Positions 1-6,210 are shown, counted from the first letter of the stretch. The stretch: 6,888 nt of DNA from an uncultured Clostridia bacterium (GCA_937877675.1 CALEIS010000006.1:1-6888); one strand, 5' to 3'. The notes: generated by a model from the sequence alone, not told the origin. Translations and numbers: made by a program.

Positions 1-7
1 TAATTTT

Positions 8-26
8 AGTGGAATTCTGCTCCACT
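8..26. repeat. Inverted repeat just downstream of a leftward promoter
   Basis: Two 6-base arms, AGTGGA (8-13) and TCCACT (21-26), are separated by 7 bases. They lie immediately downstream of the expected start of the leftward transcript from the promoter at 35-63, so the repeat could be an operator or a 5' stem-loop of the mRNA. The arms are short enough to occur by chance, and no regulator is encoded nearby. Confidence 0.3.
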
Positions 27-34
27 TTGCATTA

Positions 35-63
35 ATTATACAATAAAAGTTACAGAATTGCAA
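35..63 (-). promoter_or_regulatory. Leftward sigma-A-type promoter for a gene beyond the left edge
   Basis: On the minus strand, TTGCAA (58-63) is followed after exactly 17 bases by a perfect TATAAT (35-40). The -35 matches consensus at 4 of 6 positions. Transcription would start near 28 and run off the left end, so the gene served is not in the window. The promoter lies downstream of the ppa terminator, consistent with an independent transcription unit. A 10-base direct repeat, CAGAATTGCA, occurs at 53-62 (overlapping the -35) and again at 108-117. Confidence 0.5.
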
Positions 64-144
64 TAATTTTTTCAAATCTTTTAACAAAATTTTTCACCAA
101 ATTTTGGCAGAATTGCACAAACGCAAAATTAGGCTAAAAAGGGC

Positions 145-177
145 AAAAAAATACCCCATTTCCGAAGAAATGAGGTA
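145..177 (-). terminator. Intrinsic terminator of the pncB-ppa unit
   Basis: Read on the minus strand, an 11-bp stem (167-177 with 152-162, one G-U pair) closes a UUCG tetraloop inside a C-G pair, an unusually stable loop, and is followed by seven T (145-151). It begins 18 bases after the ppa stop, so it ends the leftward pncB-ppa message. Confidence 0.9.
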
Positions 178-195
178 AATTTATGTTTTTTCAGT

Positions 196-729
196 TTATT
201 TTACAAAGGTTTTTTTATAATTTTCGATGGCATCTTCCACAATTTCCACCGCTGCAAGAACACCCTGTGCCTCGTTAATAGCGGTATCCTTATTTTCAAG
301 CATTTTATATACTTTGAAGAAGTGTGTCATCTCGTCAAAAACGTGTTTTGGAAGCTGACTGATGTCTTTATATTCATTATATGTTGGGTCACCAAATGGA
401 ATTGCAATAATCTTATCATCAGCATGTCCACCATCCATCATTGAAATAACACCGATTGGATAGCAACGGACAAGTGCCAATGGCTCAATCTTTTCTGAAC
501 AGAGAACAAGCACATCCAATGGGTCATTATCATCTGCATAAGTTCTTGGAATAAATCCATAGTTTGCAGGATAGTGGGTTGATGTGTGAAGAACACGGTC
601 AAGCTTTAAAAGACCTGTTTCCTTATCAAGCTCGTATTTCATTTTACTACCCTTGGAAATCTCAATTACAGCTTCAAAATCTTTTCTTGTAATTCTCTCA
701 GGAGAAATATCATGCCAGATATTTGTCAT
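196..729 (-). CDS. ppa: Inorganic pyrophosphatase, soluble family I
   Basis: This cytoplasmic enzyme hydrolyses pyrophosphate to two phosphates, pulling PPi-releasing reactions forward. The 177-residue length fits bacterial family I enzymes. The metal-binding signature is intact at residues 64-72 (YADDNDPLD, with D67, D69 and D72 matching E. coli D65, D67 and D70). D99, D104 and K106 match the second cluster, D97/D102/K104. E23, K31, E33, R45, Y53 and Y57 also fit active-site positions. AAAGGAG lies about 10 bases before the ATG. The ATG overlaps the pncB stop by one base (TAATG), so translation is probably coupled to pncB, whose reaction releases PPi. A UUCG-loop terminator follows. It is not family II (no DHH-type motifs) and not the membrane H+-PPase. 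Function is clear; the partnership with PncB is inferred from coupling. Confidence 0.97.
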   Translation of the reverse strand: MTNIWHDISPERITRKDFEAVIEISKGSKMKYELDKETGLLKLDRVLHTSTHYPANYGFIPRTYADDNDPLDVLVLCSEKIEPLALVRCYPIGVISMMDGGHADDKIIAIPFGDPTYNEYKDISQLPKHVFDEMTHFFKVYKMLENKDTAINEAQGVLAAVEIVEDAIENYKKTFVK

Positions 730-2171
730 TACTTTTTCGCTCCTTTATGCTCTTCAATAAGGTCTTTACGAATTCTCCATAAACTTTCGGACAAGTCCAC
801 ATAATAAGTATGTGGGTTTTCAAATCGCTTAACTTCTTCCCAAAGATTATCAATCTGCTCTGAACAATAGTCTCTGATTTCGTCAACAGATGGCTCATCA
901 TAAACACATTCACCATTTACAAAAACAGGAACAAGCAATTTTCTTGCAACAAAATTTTCAACCTCTTTACGTTTCCATGTAAAGTCAGGGTCAAAAAGAG
1001 TATATGGTTTGCTTTCGTCGATTTCTTCATCCTGCATTGTCAGTACATCGGCAATAGCCTTACCTGTGTCACAGTCAAAAAGACGATAAAGCATTTTTGA
1101 ATGTGGAGTTGTAATTTTACTTACATTTTCAGAAAGGTTGATTTTAGGAACAATTTCACCATCATTTTCAACAGCACAAAGCTTGTAAACACCGCTGAAA
1201 AGTGGGGATGAAGCAGAGTTGATAAGCCTTTCACCAACAACAAAGCAATCCACCTTTGCACCCTGAGAAACCATATCGTTTATAATGTATTCGTCGAGAG
1301 AGTTTGAGGCAGTAATGCTACAATCAGGATAACCTGCCTCGTCAAGCATTTTTCTTACCTTCTTTGAAAGATAAGTAATGTCACCTGAGTCAATTCTCAC
1401 ACTTACAGGACGTTTGCCCATAGGTGCTAAAACAGTATCAAATGCCTTAATTGCATTTGGCACACCTGAACGGATAGTGTCATAAGTATCAATAACCAAT
1501 GAGCAATCGTCAGGATATTGTCTTGCATATTCACAGAATGCTTCATACTCTGATTCAAACATCTGCACCCAGCTATGAATCATAGTGTTCATTGTAGGAA
1601 TTCCAAATTTTTTACCCTGAACAACACCTGATGTACCAACACAACCACCTATATATGCAGCACGAGAGCCATAAAACGCCATATCAAATCCATTTGAACG
1701 ACGAGTACCGAATTCAGCAACAGTAGTACCCTTTGCAGCACGGACAAGACGGTTAGCCTTTGTTGCAACAAGGCTTTGGTGATTCATACACACAAGAAGA
1801 AGTGTTTCAATAAGTTGAGCCTGAACAATAGGTCCACGGACTTTAATTACAGGTTCATTAGGGAAAACAGGAGTACCCTCGGGAACTGACCAAATGTCGC
1901 ACTCGAACTTAAAATCACGAAGATAGTCTATAAATTCGTCACAGAGCCCCAAGGTTTTTATATATTCTAAATCCTCTTCAGTAAAAGAGATATTTTTAAT
2001 GAATTCAATCATTCTGGAAAGCCCTGCAAAAATCGCAAAACCACCTTTATCCGGAACTTTTCTGAAGAACAAATCAAAATGAGCAATTTCATTAGCTTTT
2101 CCACTCATAAAAAAGCCGTTAGCCATTGTGAGCTCATAAAGTTCTGTCATTAAAAAACGATTATTAACCAT
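729..2171 (-). CDS. pncB: Nicotinate phosphoribosyltransferase
   Basis: It joins nicotinate to PRPP, with ATP hydrolysis, giving nicotinate mononucleotide and PPi; this is the entry step of the Preiss-Handler NAD salvage route in the cytoplasm. Family features, in 480-residue numbering: ELTMANGFF-type N-terminus (13-21), EFGTRR (153-158), the NTMIHSW segment with H199 as the likely phosphorylated histidine, VIDTYDT (227-233), VRIDSGD (258-264) at the phosphoribosyl-binding barrel, TASNSLDE (287-294) and VVGERL (311-316). The long form with the C-terminal domain ending near NPHTYYVDLS (452-461) is complete. The frame extends to a TTG at 2189, but AGGAG at 2180-2184 lies inside that extension, 8 bases before the ATG at 2171, so the ATG is chosen. 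Its stop overlaps the ppa start by one base. No nicotinamidase or NAD synthetase gene is adjacent. Confidence 0.97.
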   Translation of the reverse strand: MVNNRFLMTELYELTMANGFFMSGKANEIAHFDLFFRKVPDKGGFAIFAGLSRMIEFIKNISFTEEDLEYIKTLGLCDEFIDYLRDFKFECDIWSVPEGTPVFPNEPVIKVRGPIVQAQLIETLLLVCMNHQSLVATKANRLVRAAKGTTVAEFGTRRSNGFDMAFYGSRAAYIGGCVGTSGVVQGKKFGIPTMNTMIHSWVQMFESEYEAFCEYARQYPDDCSLVIDTYDTIRSGVPNAIKAFDTVLAPMGKRPVSVRIDSGDITYLSKKVRKMLDEAGYPDCSITASNSLDEYIINDMVSQGAKVDCFVVGERLINSASSPLFSGVYKLCAVENDGEIVPKINLSENVSKITTPHSKMLYRLFDCDTGKAIADVLTMQDEEIDESKPYTLFDPDFTWKRKEVENFVARKLLVPVFVNGECVYDEPSVDEIRDYCSEQIDNLWEEVKRFENPHTYYVDLSESLWRIRKDLIEEHKGAKK

Positions 2172-2190
2172 ACTAATCACTCCTGACAAT

Positions 2191-2219
2191 ATTTTATCAA
2201 ACTATTCTCTAAAAGTCCA
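2191..2219 (-). promoter_or_regulatory. Weak candidate promoter for pncB-ppa
   Basis: On the minus strand, TGGACT (2214-2219) and TAAAAT (2191-2196) are 17 bases apart. The predicted start near 2184 would fall within or at the edge of the pncB ribosome site (2180-2184), leaving almost no leader, so the true promoter may lie elsewhere in the 120-bp gap shared with the nitroreductase gene. Confidence 0.3.
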
Positions 2220-2229
2220 CAACAAATTA

Positions 2230-2258
2230 TTGAACAAAAAGAATTTTTGATATATAAT
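2230..2258 (+). promoter_or_regulatory. Promoter of the nitroreductase gene
   Basis: TTGAAC (2230-2235), a 17-base spacer and a perfect TATAAT (2253-2258) predict a start near 2265. GAGGAG (2278-2283) follows, 8 bases before the ATG at 2292, so the leader is about 27 nt with no room for a riboswitch. Confidence 0.65.
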
Positions 2259-2291
2259 TAGTTTAGAATAATTTTTTGAGGAGTTAAACCT

Positions 2292-2822
2292 ATGAATTTT
2301 AATGAATTGATTTTAAAAAGAGAAAGTTGCAGAAATTATAACGGTGAGGCAGTTAGCACAGATTTGCTCTTAAAATGTGTTGATGCAGCAAGACTTTCAC
2401 CTTCTGCTTGTAATTCACAGCCATGGAAATACTATCTTATCAATGGTGGGGAAAATGCAGAGAAAATAAGAGATTGTATTCAACCAAACGGTGCTAATAA
2501 ATTTGTGCAGAATTGTCCAGCATTTGCAGTTGTTACAGAAAGACCTGCAACACTCAAATCATTCGTTATTGAAAAGGTTAGAAACAGTCAGAAATGGGCT
2601 GAAAACGACATTGGTCTTTCAGTTGCTCACTACTGTTTACAGGCTGCAGAATTAGGTCTTGGCACTTGCATTATCGGTATGGTTGAAGAAGACAAAGTCC
2701 GTGAATATTTCGGTATTGAAGATAAAATCAGACTTGTTATTGCAACAGGATATTCCGCAGATGAAAGCCCAAGAAATAAGGTTAGAAAAGCACTTGAAGA
2801 TGTTTGCACAGTTATTGAATAA
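2292..2822 (+). CDS. Nitroreductase-family FMN oxidoreductase
   Basis: A compact 176-residue member of the nitroreductase superfamily, whose members are cytoplasmic FMN enzymes using NAD(P)H to reduce nitroaromatics, quinones or flavins; the true substrate cannot be read from sequence. Visible family features: RESCRNY near the N-terminus (10-16), whose R10, S12 and R14 fit the FMN phosphate/ribityl contacts; SPSACNSQPWKYYLI (36-50), the conserved flavin-pocket segment; and the helix and glycine-rich strand DIGLSVAHYCLQAAELGLGTCIIGM (split here at 106-118 and 119-130), the usual dimer core. The C-terminus GYSADESPRNKVRKALEDV (153-171) carries the common final Arg/Lys cluster. Cysteines at 13, 31, 40, 62, 75, 115, 126 and 172 are numerous for its size. 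It has its own promoter and GGAG-type ribosome site, and diverges from pncB. Its TAA is the first triplet of a heptad repeat array, followed by a terminator. Confidence 0.9.
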   Translation: MNFNELILKRESCRNYNGEAVSTDLLLKCVDAARLSPSACNSQPWKYYLINGGENAEKIRDCIQPNGANKFVQNCPAFAVVTERPATLKSFVIEKVRNSQKWAENDIGLSVAHYCLQAAELGLGTCIIGMVEEDKVREYFGIEDKIRLVIATGYSADESPRNKVRKALEDVCTVIE

Positions 2823-2852
2823 GTGCAAAATTCAAAACGCAAAGCGCAAAAT
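2820..2852 (+). repeat. Heptad-period repeat array A, starting at the nitroreductase stop codon
   Basis: From the TAA stop onward, four consecutive 7-base units of the form GCAAANN (second unit TCAAAAC) run to 2852. The same 33 bases, with one mismatch, occur inverted at 3528-3560, again starting at a TAA stop (hisF). A GC-rich hairpin follows immediately. Arrays with the same period but a GAATNCN-type unit occur at 5958-5999 and 6211-6245. The short tandem heptanucleotide repeats of cyanobacteria are a known analogy; I know of no name for this set. Confidence 0.85.
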
Positions 2853-2853
2853 T

Positions 2854-2880
2854 AACGGCGAGGTCACCCTCGCCGTTTTT
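2854..2880 (+). terminator. Intrinsic terminator after the nitroreductase gene
   Basis: A 10-bp perfect stem (2854-2863 with 2868-2877, containing ACGGCGAGG) with loop TCAC runs into TTTTT (2876-2880). It is the GC hairpin that follows heptad array A. On the minus strand the trailing tract is TTAATTTT, so it may also act weakly on the convergent SUKH transcript, whose stop is at 2882. Confidence 0.85.
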
Positions 2881-2881
2881 G

Positions 2882-3484
2882 TTATCTATTTGATTTAAAG
2901 TAATATTCCAACTTACTATCTGAAAAAGATTCAAAAATACTGCAAAAACACTCATCAAGGCTTTCCCAACTATCTACAATTTCATTTTTATTTTTTATAC
3001 AAGCATATACTTTATTAGTTTCGGTATCTATAAATATATCGTTTTGAACATTAAAGTTATAATTGCGTGTGTATGTACCACATTTCAACCATTTTTTTGA
3101 AATTTCCTTATGTCTGCCCAAGTCTTCTATTCTAATATCATAAGGTTCTTCTTCGTCTTTTGGTCTGCCAAATGGTGGAGTCAATGGTAAGCCAAAAATA
3201 ACAAACAAATTAGAAGCAAATTCAATTTTGTCAGTTTTCATTTTTACAGTATGAAGATTTGCTCCATTAGAATACTTTAAAAATTCAATGTATTCTTTGG
3301 GAAAATTATTGTTATATTGTTCTATTAAATATTCCTGTATATACTCATCACAAAGCGGTTTAAACAACATATGACGGCTTCTCGGAATTTTCCCCGGGCA
3401 CAACAACAGTGTTCCGTTTTTTCTAATAGAACAGTTGCCTTTATATTCACTTTTCAAAGCATCCAATATATCAAAAAAACGCAT
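2882..3484 (-). CDS. SUKH (SMI1/KNR4) domain protein, possible immunity protein
   Basis: A 200-residue cytoplasmic protein with no signal peptide or membrane segment. The SUKH signature is FPKEYIEFLKYSNGA (61-75), the conserved 'P-eeyieFlk-sNG' turn. The family's usual ending is also present: a strand IFIDTETNKVYAC (150-162), then SWESLDECFCSIFESF (172-187), the final helix. An acidic loop (DEEEP, about 110-114) and a proline-rich turn (PLTPPFG) lie between. Many SUKH proteins neutralise polymorphic nuclease or deaminase toxins, but no toxin or secretion gene is in this window, so that role is only a family possibility. The frame extends to an ATG at 3517 inside a hairpin, but AAAAGGAG sits 7 bases before the ATG at 3484, so that start is used. 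It lies downstream of hisHF on the same strand and could be read from their promoter. The gene is bracketed by inverted heptad arrays, and its composition is very AT-rich. Confidence 0.8.
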   Translation of the reverse strand: MRFFDILDALKSEYKGNCSIRKNGTLLLCPGKIPRSRHMLFKPLCDEYIQEYLIEQYNNNFPKEYIEFLKYSNGANLHTVKMKTDKIEFASNLFVIFGLPLTPPFGRPKDEEEPYDIRIEDLGRHKEISKKWLKCGTYTRNYNFNVQNDIFIDTETNKVYACIKNKNEIVDSWESLDECFCSIFESFSDSKLEYYFKSNR

Positions 3485-3501
3485 AGTTTTCTCCTTTTCA
3501 C

Positions 3502-3523
3502 GGGACGATGTGGGCATCGTCCC
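3502..3523. repeat. GC-rich hairpin between hisF and the SUKH gene
   Basis: A 9-bp perfect stem, GGGACGATG (3502-3510) with CATCGTCCC (3515-3523), closes a 4-base loop. On the transcribed minus strand it is followed by GTGAAAAGGAG rather than a T-run, so it is not a standard terminator. It sits directly next to heptad array B, mirroring the hairpin beside array A, and upstream of the SUKH ribosome site. It may stabilise hisF mRNA or be part of the repeat element. Confidence 0.8.
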
Positions 3524-3527
3524 TTAC

Positions 3528-3560
3528 ATTTTGCGCTTTGCGTTTTGCATTTTGCACTTA
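3528..3560 (-). repeat. Heptad-period repeat array B, starting at the hisF stop codon
   Basis: Read on the minus strand from the hisF TAA (3558-3560), this matches array A at 32 of 33 positions: TAAGT, then four units GCAAAAT, GCAAAAC, GCAAAGC and GCAAAAT. It is the inverted partner of array A and lies on the other side of the SUKH gene. The stop codon of hisF belongs to the repeated sequence, just as the nitroreductase stop does at the other end. Confidence 0.85.
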
Positions 3561-4313
3561 CAATCTTACTGAAATTCCGTTATCTTTTAGATAGTGTTTT
3601 AAGTCCATAATTGGGATTTCGTTGAAATGGAAAAGGGATGCGGCTAAAACTGCATCGGCTTTGCCATCATTGAAAGCGTCAAGGAAATGGGATTTTGCAC
3701 CTGCACCACCTGATGCGATTACAGGCACACCTACACATTCTGAAACTGCACGGTTAAGGGCATTATCATATCCTTGTTTTTGACCGTCGCAATCCATACT
3801 TGTTAAAAGTATTTCTCCTGCTCCCCTTTTAACTGCTTCTTCTGCCCATTTAACAGCATCAATGCCAGTAGGAATTCGTCCACCGTTAAGATAAACTTCC
3901 CAACCCTTATCATTTCGTTTTGCATCAATGGCACAAACAACACATTGGCTACCGAATTTATATGCAGCCTCATTAATGAGGTTTGGATTTCTCACAGCGG
4001 CAGAGTTTACTGAAATTTTATCAGCACCTGCACGGAGTAATTCTTTAAAATCGTCAACTGTTCTTATTCCCCCACCAACTGTGAATGGAATAAAGATATT
4101 ATCGGCAACCTGACGGACAATTTCAAGCATCGTTCCCCTACCCTCATGAGTGGCAGTAATGTCAAGAAGCACTAACTCGTCAGCACCTTTTTTATTGTAC
4201 TCAATAGCACATTCCACAGGGTCACCTGCATCACGGATATTGACAAAGCTTACACCCTTAACAACTCGTCCGTTTTTCACATCAAGGCATGGTATAATTC
4301 TTTTAGCGTACAT
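3558..4313 (-). CDS. hisF: Imidazole glycerol phosphate synthase, cyclase subunit HisF
   Basis: HisF takes ammonia from HisH and converts PRFAR to imidazole glycerol phosphate plus AICAR, the branch reaction linking histidine and purine synthesis, in the cytoplasm. The 251-residue length is normal. The (beta/alpha)8 barrel begins with KRIIPCLDVKNGRVVKG; catalytic acids D11 (IPCLD) and D130 (CAID) are both present. The phosphate-binding loops VGGGIRT (79-85) and IASGGAGA (199-206) are intact, as is LDITATHEGR (50-59). GGAGG lies 7 bases before the ATG, and the ATG overlaps the hisH stop by one base (TAATG), coupling the two subunits. Its own TAA opens heptad array B. It differs from HisA by carrying the HisF-specific CAIDAKR segment. 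No defect is seen. Confidence 0.97.
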   Translation of the reverse strand: MYAKRIIPCLDVKNGRVVKGVSFVNIRDAGDPVECAIEYNKKGADELVLLDITATHEGRGTMLEIVRQVADNIFIPFTVGGGIRTVDDFKELLRAGADKISVNSAAVRNPNLINEAAYKFGSQCVVCAIDAKRNDKGWEVYLNGGRIPTGIDAVKWAEEAVKRGAGEILLTSMDCDGQKQGYDNALNRAVSECVGVPVIASGGAGAKSHFLDAFNDGKADAVLAASLFHFNEIPIMDLKHYLKDNGISVRL

Positions 4314-4927
4314 TATTTAACCTCCATTGATGCAAAATTTCTTAAAATCTGAAGTCCCACATCACCTGATTTTTCAGGGTGGAATTGGGTTGCAAAAACA
4401 TTGTTTTTACCCACAGCAGAATGAAAATCAATTCCGTAATTTGTTACAGTTGCGATGTCATTTTCATCCTCTGCGTGGAGATAATAGGAATGAACAAAAT
4501 AAACATAGGAATTTTCAGGTATATCTTTAAAGAGAGTATCGTTTTGTTTCACACTCAATGAATTCCAACCAATATGAGGTATTTTAAGTCCCATATCAGG
4601 TGAAAACTTCTTGATTTTACCCTTAAAAATACCAAGACCTTTAACCCCAGGAGATTCCTCAGACTCCTCAAACAAAAGTTGAAGCCCCAAGCAGATACCC
4701 AAAAATGGTTTGCCACTCAACGCACATTCTTTAACAGTTTCAACAAGTCCGCTTTTTGCCATTGAGTCCATAGCATCCCCAAATGAGCCAACACCGGGTA
4801 AAAGGACTTTGTCAGCAGATTTAATCTTTTCTGGGTCGTCTGTTATTATATTTTCTGCGCCAATGAAATCGAGTGCTTTCTTTACACTTTGAAGATTTCC
4901 TGCACCATAGTCAATAATTGCAATCAT
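4313..4927 (-). CDS. hisH: Imidazole glycerol phosphate synthase, glutaminase subunit HisH
   Basis: A class I glutamine amidotransferase that hydrolyses glutamine and channels ammonia to HisF. The 204-residue length is typical. It opens with IAIIDYGAGN; the catalytic triad is visible as C79 in LGICLGLQ, and H183 and E185 in QFHPEKSG. The oxyanion-region PGVGSFG (44-50) and the IPHIGWN segment (117-122 region), typical of HisH, are present. A start at 4936 is possible, but AAGGA would then touch the ATG; the ATG at 4927 has 9 bases of spacing and gives the usual N-terminus. It is the first gene of its operon, with a good promoter and a leader of only about 23 nt, so a T-box or attenuator cannot fit. 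Other his genes are absent from the window. Confidence 0.96.
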   Translation of the reverse strand: MIAIIDYGAGNLQSVKKALDFIGAENIITDDPEKIKSADKVLLPGVGSFGDAMDSMAKSGLVETVKECALSGKPFLGICLGLQLLFEESEESPGVKGLGIFKGKIKKFSPDMGLKIPHIGWNSLSVKQNDTLFKDIPENSYVYFVHSYYLHAEDENDIATVTNYGIDFHSAVGKNNVFATQFHPEKSGDVGLQILRNFASMEVK

Positions 4928-4956
4928 ATTTGTCATTCCTTGAAAAATAATAATTC

Positions 4957-4985
4957 ATTTTAGCACAGTAAAGTGAAAAAGTCAA
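4957..4985 (-). promoter_or_regulatory. Promoter of the hisHF unit
   Basis: On the minus strand, TTGACT (4980-4985), 17 bases, TAAAAT (4957-4962), with TG at the extended -10 position. The predicted start is near 4950, giving a leader of about 23 nt to the hisH ATG. Both boxes are identical to those of the divergent HAD promoter. Confidence 0.8.
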
Positions 4986-5044
4986 TATGTAAATATGATA
5001 CAAAAAACAAGTATAAAAAAGCCATATTTCGTCATAGATAAAAG

Positions 5045-5073
5045 TTGACTTTTACATTTTTTTCTTATAAAAT
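5045..5073 (+). promoter_or_regulatory. Promoter of the HAD phosphatase gene
   Basis: TTGACT (5045-5050), 17 bases, TAAAAT (5068-5073). The start is predicted near 5080, just before GGAGGTG (5084-5090) and the ATG at 5097, so the leader is under 20 nt. The -35 boxes of this and the hisH promoter are about 60 bases apart and share TTGACTTTT. Confidence 0.75.
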
Positions 5074-5096
5074 CTAAATTGACGGAGGTGTCAAAC

Positions 5097-5876
5097 ATGA
5101 ATGATATTTTAAATAAAAAAGGTTTTATCAGCGATATGGACGGTGTTATCTACCATGGTAACAAAATTCTTCCCGGTGTTGCTGAATTCGTAAACTGGAT
5201 GATAGACAATGATAAAAAATTTGTTTTCTTAACAAACAGCCCTGAAAAAACTCCACACGAGTTAAGTATGAAACTTGAAAGAATGGGTCTTAAGGTAAGT
5301 GCTGACCATTTCTACACAAGTGCTATGGCTACTGCCGCATTTTTAAGTTCACAGAAGCCGGATTGTACTGCATATGTTATTGGTGAGGGTGCTCTCTCGA
5401 AGGCACTTTATGACCAAGGTATTTATATGAATGACGTTAACCCTGACTATGTTGTTGTTGGTGAAACTCGAACATATAGTTTTGAGAAAATTGAAAAGGC
5501 TATTGAATTAGTCCTTAAAGGTGCAAAGCTCATTGGCACAAACCCTGATATTACAGGTCCTACTGAAAGAGGAATTATGCCTGCAACAGGCTCACTTATT
5601 GCTCCTATTGAAATTGCAACAGGCAAAAAAGCATATTTTGTTGGTAAGCCTAACCCTGTTATGATTCGTCACGGACTTAACAAACTTGGTTGCCACAGTG
5701 AGGAAATCGCATTTATCGGTGACAGAATGGACACAGACATTATCGCAGGTATTGAGTCAAACGTTGATACAGTTCTTGTATTAAGTGGTGTTACATCAAT
5801 GGAAACAATTGATATGTTCCCATACAGACCAAAATACATCTTTGAAAATGTTGGCGAAATTCTTACAAAAGAATAA
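5097..5876 (+). CDS. HAD superfamily IIA phosphatase, NagD/AraL type
   Basis: A cytoplasmic Mg-dependent phosphatase of the HAD-IIA branch; NagD-type members dephosphorylate nucleotide monophosphates or sugar phosphates, and the exact substrate here is unknown. Motif I is SDMDGVIY (12-19; nucleophile D13, acid/base D15); motif II FLTNSPE (44-50; T46); the cap segment with GTNPDITGPTERG (147-159) and PATGSLIAPIE (162-172) is typical of the C2-type NagD cap; the motif III lysine is K184 in VGKPNP; motif IV is IGDRMDTDI (207-215; D209 and D214). The 259-residue length is normal. The frame reaches a TTG at 5079, but GGAGGTG lies inside that extension, 6 bases before the ATG at 5097, which is therefore the start. 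It is a single-gene unit with its own promoter and a strong terminator. No nag genes are nearby, so the symbol nagD is not assigned. Confidence 0.9.
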   Translation: MNDILNKKGFISDMDGVIYHGNKILPGVAEFVNWMIDNDKKFVFLTNSPEKTPHELSMKLERMGLKVSADHFYTSAMATAAFLSSQKPDCTAYVIGEGALSKALYDQGIYMNDVNPDYVVVGETRTYSFEKIEKAIELVLKGAKLIGTNPDITGPTERGIMPATGSLIAPIEIATGKKAYFVGKPNPVMIRHGLNKLGCHSEEIAFIGDRMDTDIIAGIESNVDTVLVLSGVTSMETIDMFPYRPKYIFENVGEILTKE

Positions 5877-5882
5877 ATAAAA

Positions 5883-5924
5883 CAAACAAAAAAAGAGAGT
5901 CGATTGACTCTCTTTTTTTGTTTG
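5883..5924 (+). terminator. 19-bp perfect hairpin terminator after the HAD gene
   Basis: Arms 5883-5901 and 5906-5924 pair without mismatch over 19 bp around the loop GATT. The GC part is GAGAGTC/GACTCTC, flanked by A7 and T7 tracts. It starts 7 bases after the stop codon. Because the A-tract becomes a T-tract on the other strand, it should also stop leftward transcription coming from the element to its right. Confidence 0.93.
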
Positions 5925-5957
5925 GGAATTGGAATATAAATTGGAGTTTATCTATTT

Positions 5958-5999
5958 GAATGCAAAATTCAGAATGCTGAATGCTGAATTTCGGAACTG
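5958..5999 (+). repeat. Heptad-period repeat array C
   Basis: Six consecutive 7-base units, including GAATGCT twice in exact tandem (5972-5985), flanked by the variants GAATGCA, AAATTCA, GAATTTC and GGAACTG. It forms the left end of the palindromic element. Unlike the other arrays it does not touch a stop codon: it begins about 80 bases after the HAD stop. Confidence 0.7.
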
Positions 6000-6034
6000 C
6001 GTTGCAATTATAATGTTTATCAATTTAGTGCGTT

Positions 6035-6174
6035 GTAGGGGCTGACGTTCTCACCTGCCGGTTCGGTCGGTGCTTCTGCTTCGCAGAGGTGTCCACCGGA
6101 CACCCGCACCCACGACGACCCGAACAAAGTAAACATATAAACCAACAACGGGCTGTCGAGACGCCAGCCCCTAC
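6035..6174. repeat. GC-rich palindromic core of the element
   Basis: The boundaries are GTAGGGGCTGACGT and its near-perfect inverse (one mismatch in 14). Inside, GTTCGG (6061-6066) faces CCCGAAC (6118-6124), and the central hairpins at 6075-6104 continue the fold, so the 140 bases can form one long imperfect stem on either strand. Confidence 0.7.
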
Positions 6175-6210
6175 GAATTATCTCCCCGATAAATTATAAT
6201 TTGTTGATTT

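Noticed and set aside
2172..2189. Longer pncB starting at TTG 2189
   Set aside because: The AGGAG ribosome site lies within this extension, correctly spaced for the ATG at 2171, and the extra residues are not part of the family's N-terminus.
2820..2852. CRISPR-like repeats among the heptad arrays
   Set aside because: Units are 7 bases in direct contact with no spacers, and no cas gene is present.
3485..3517. Longer SUKH protein starting at ATG 3517
   Set aside because: The extra 11 residues come from the repeat hairpin and the ribosome site itself; AAAAGGAG is properly spaced for the ATG at 3484.
3502..3523. Terminator between hisF and the SUKH gene
   Set aside because: The stem is good but is followed by GTGAAAAGG on the transcribed strand, with no T-run.
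4928..4936. hisH start at ATG 4936
   Set aside because: AAGGA would abut the start codon; the ATG at 4927 has normal spacing and the usual MIAIIDYGAGN beginning.
5079..5096. HAD start at TTG 5079
   Set aside because: GGAGGTG falls inside it with good spacing for ATG 5097, and the predicted transcription start near 5080 would remove the TTG.
4937..5096. T-box, histidine attenuator or riboswitch upstream of hisH or the HAD gene
   Set aside because: Both predicted leaders are under 30 nt and contain no stem-loop or terminator.
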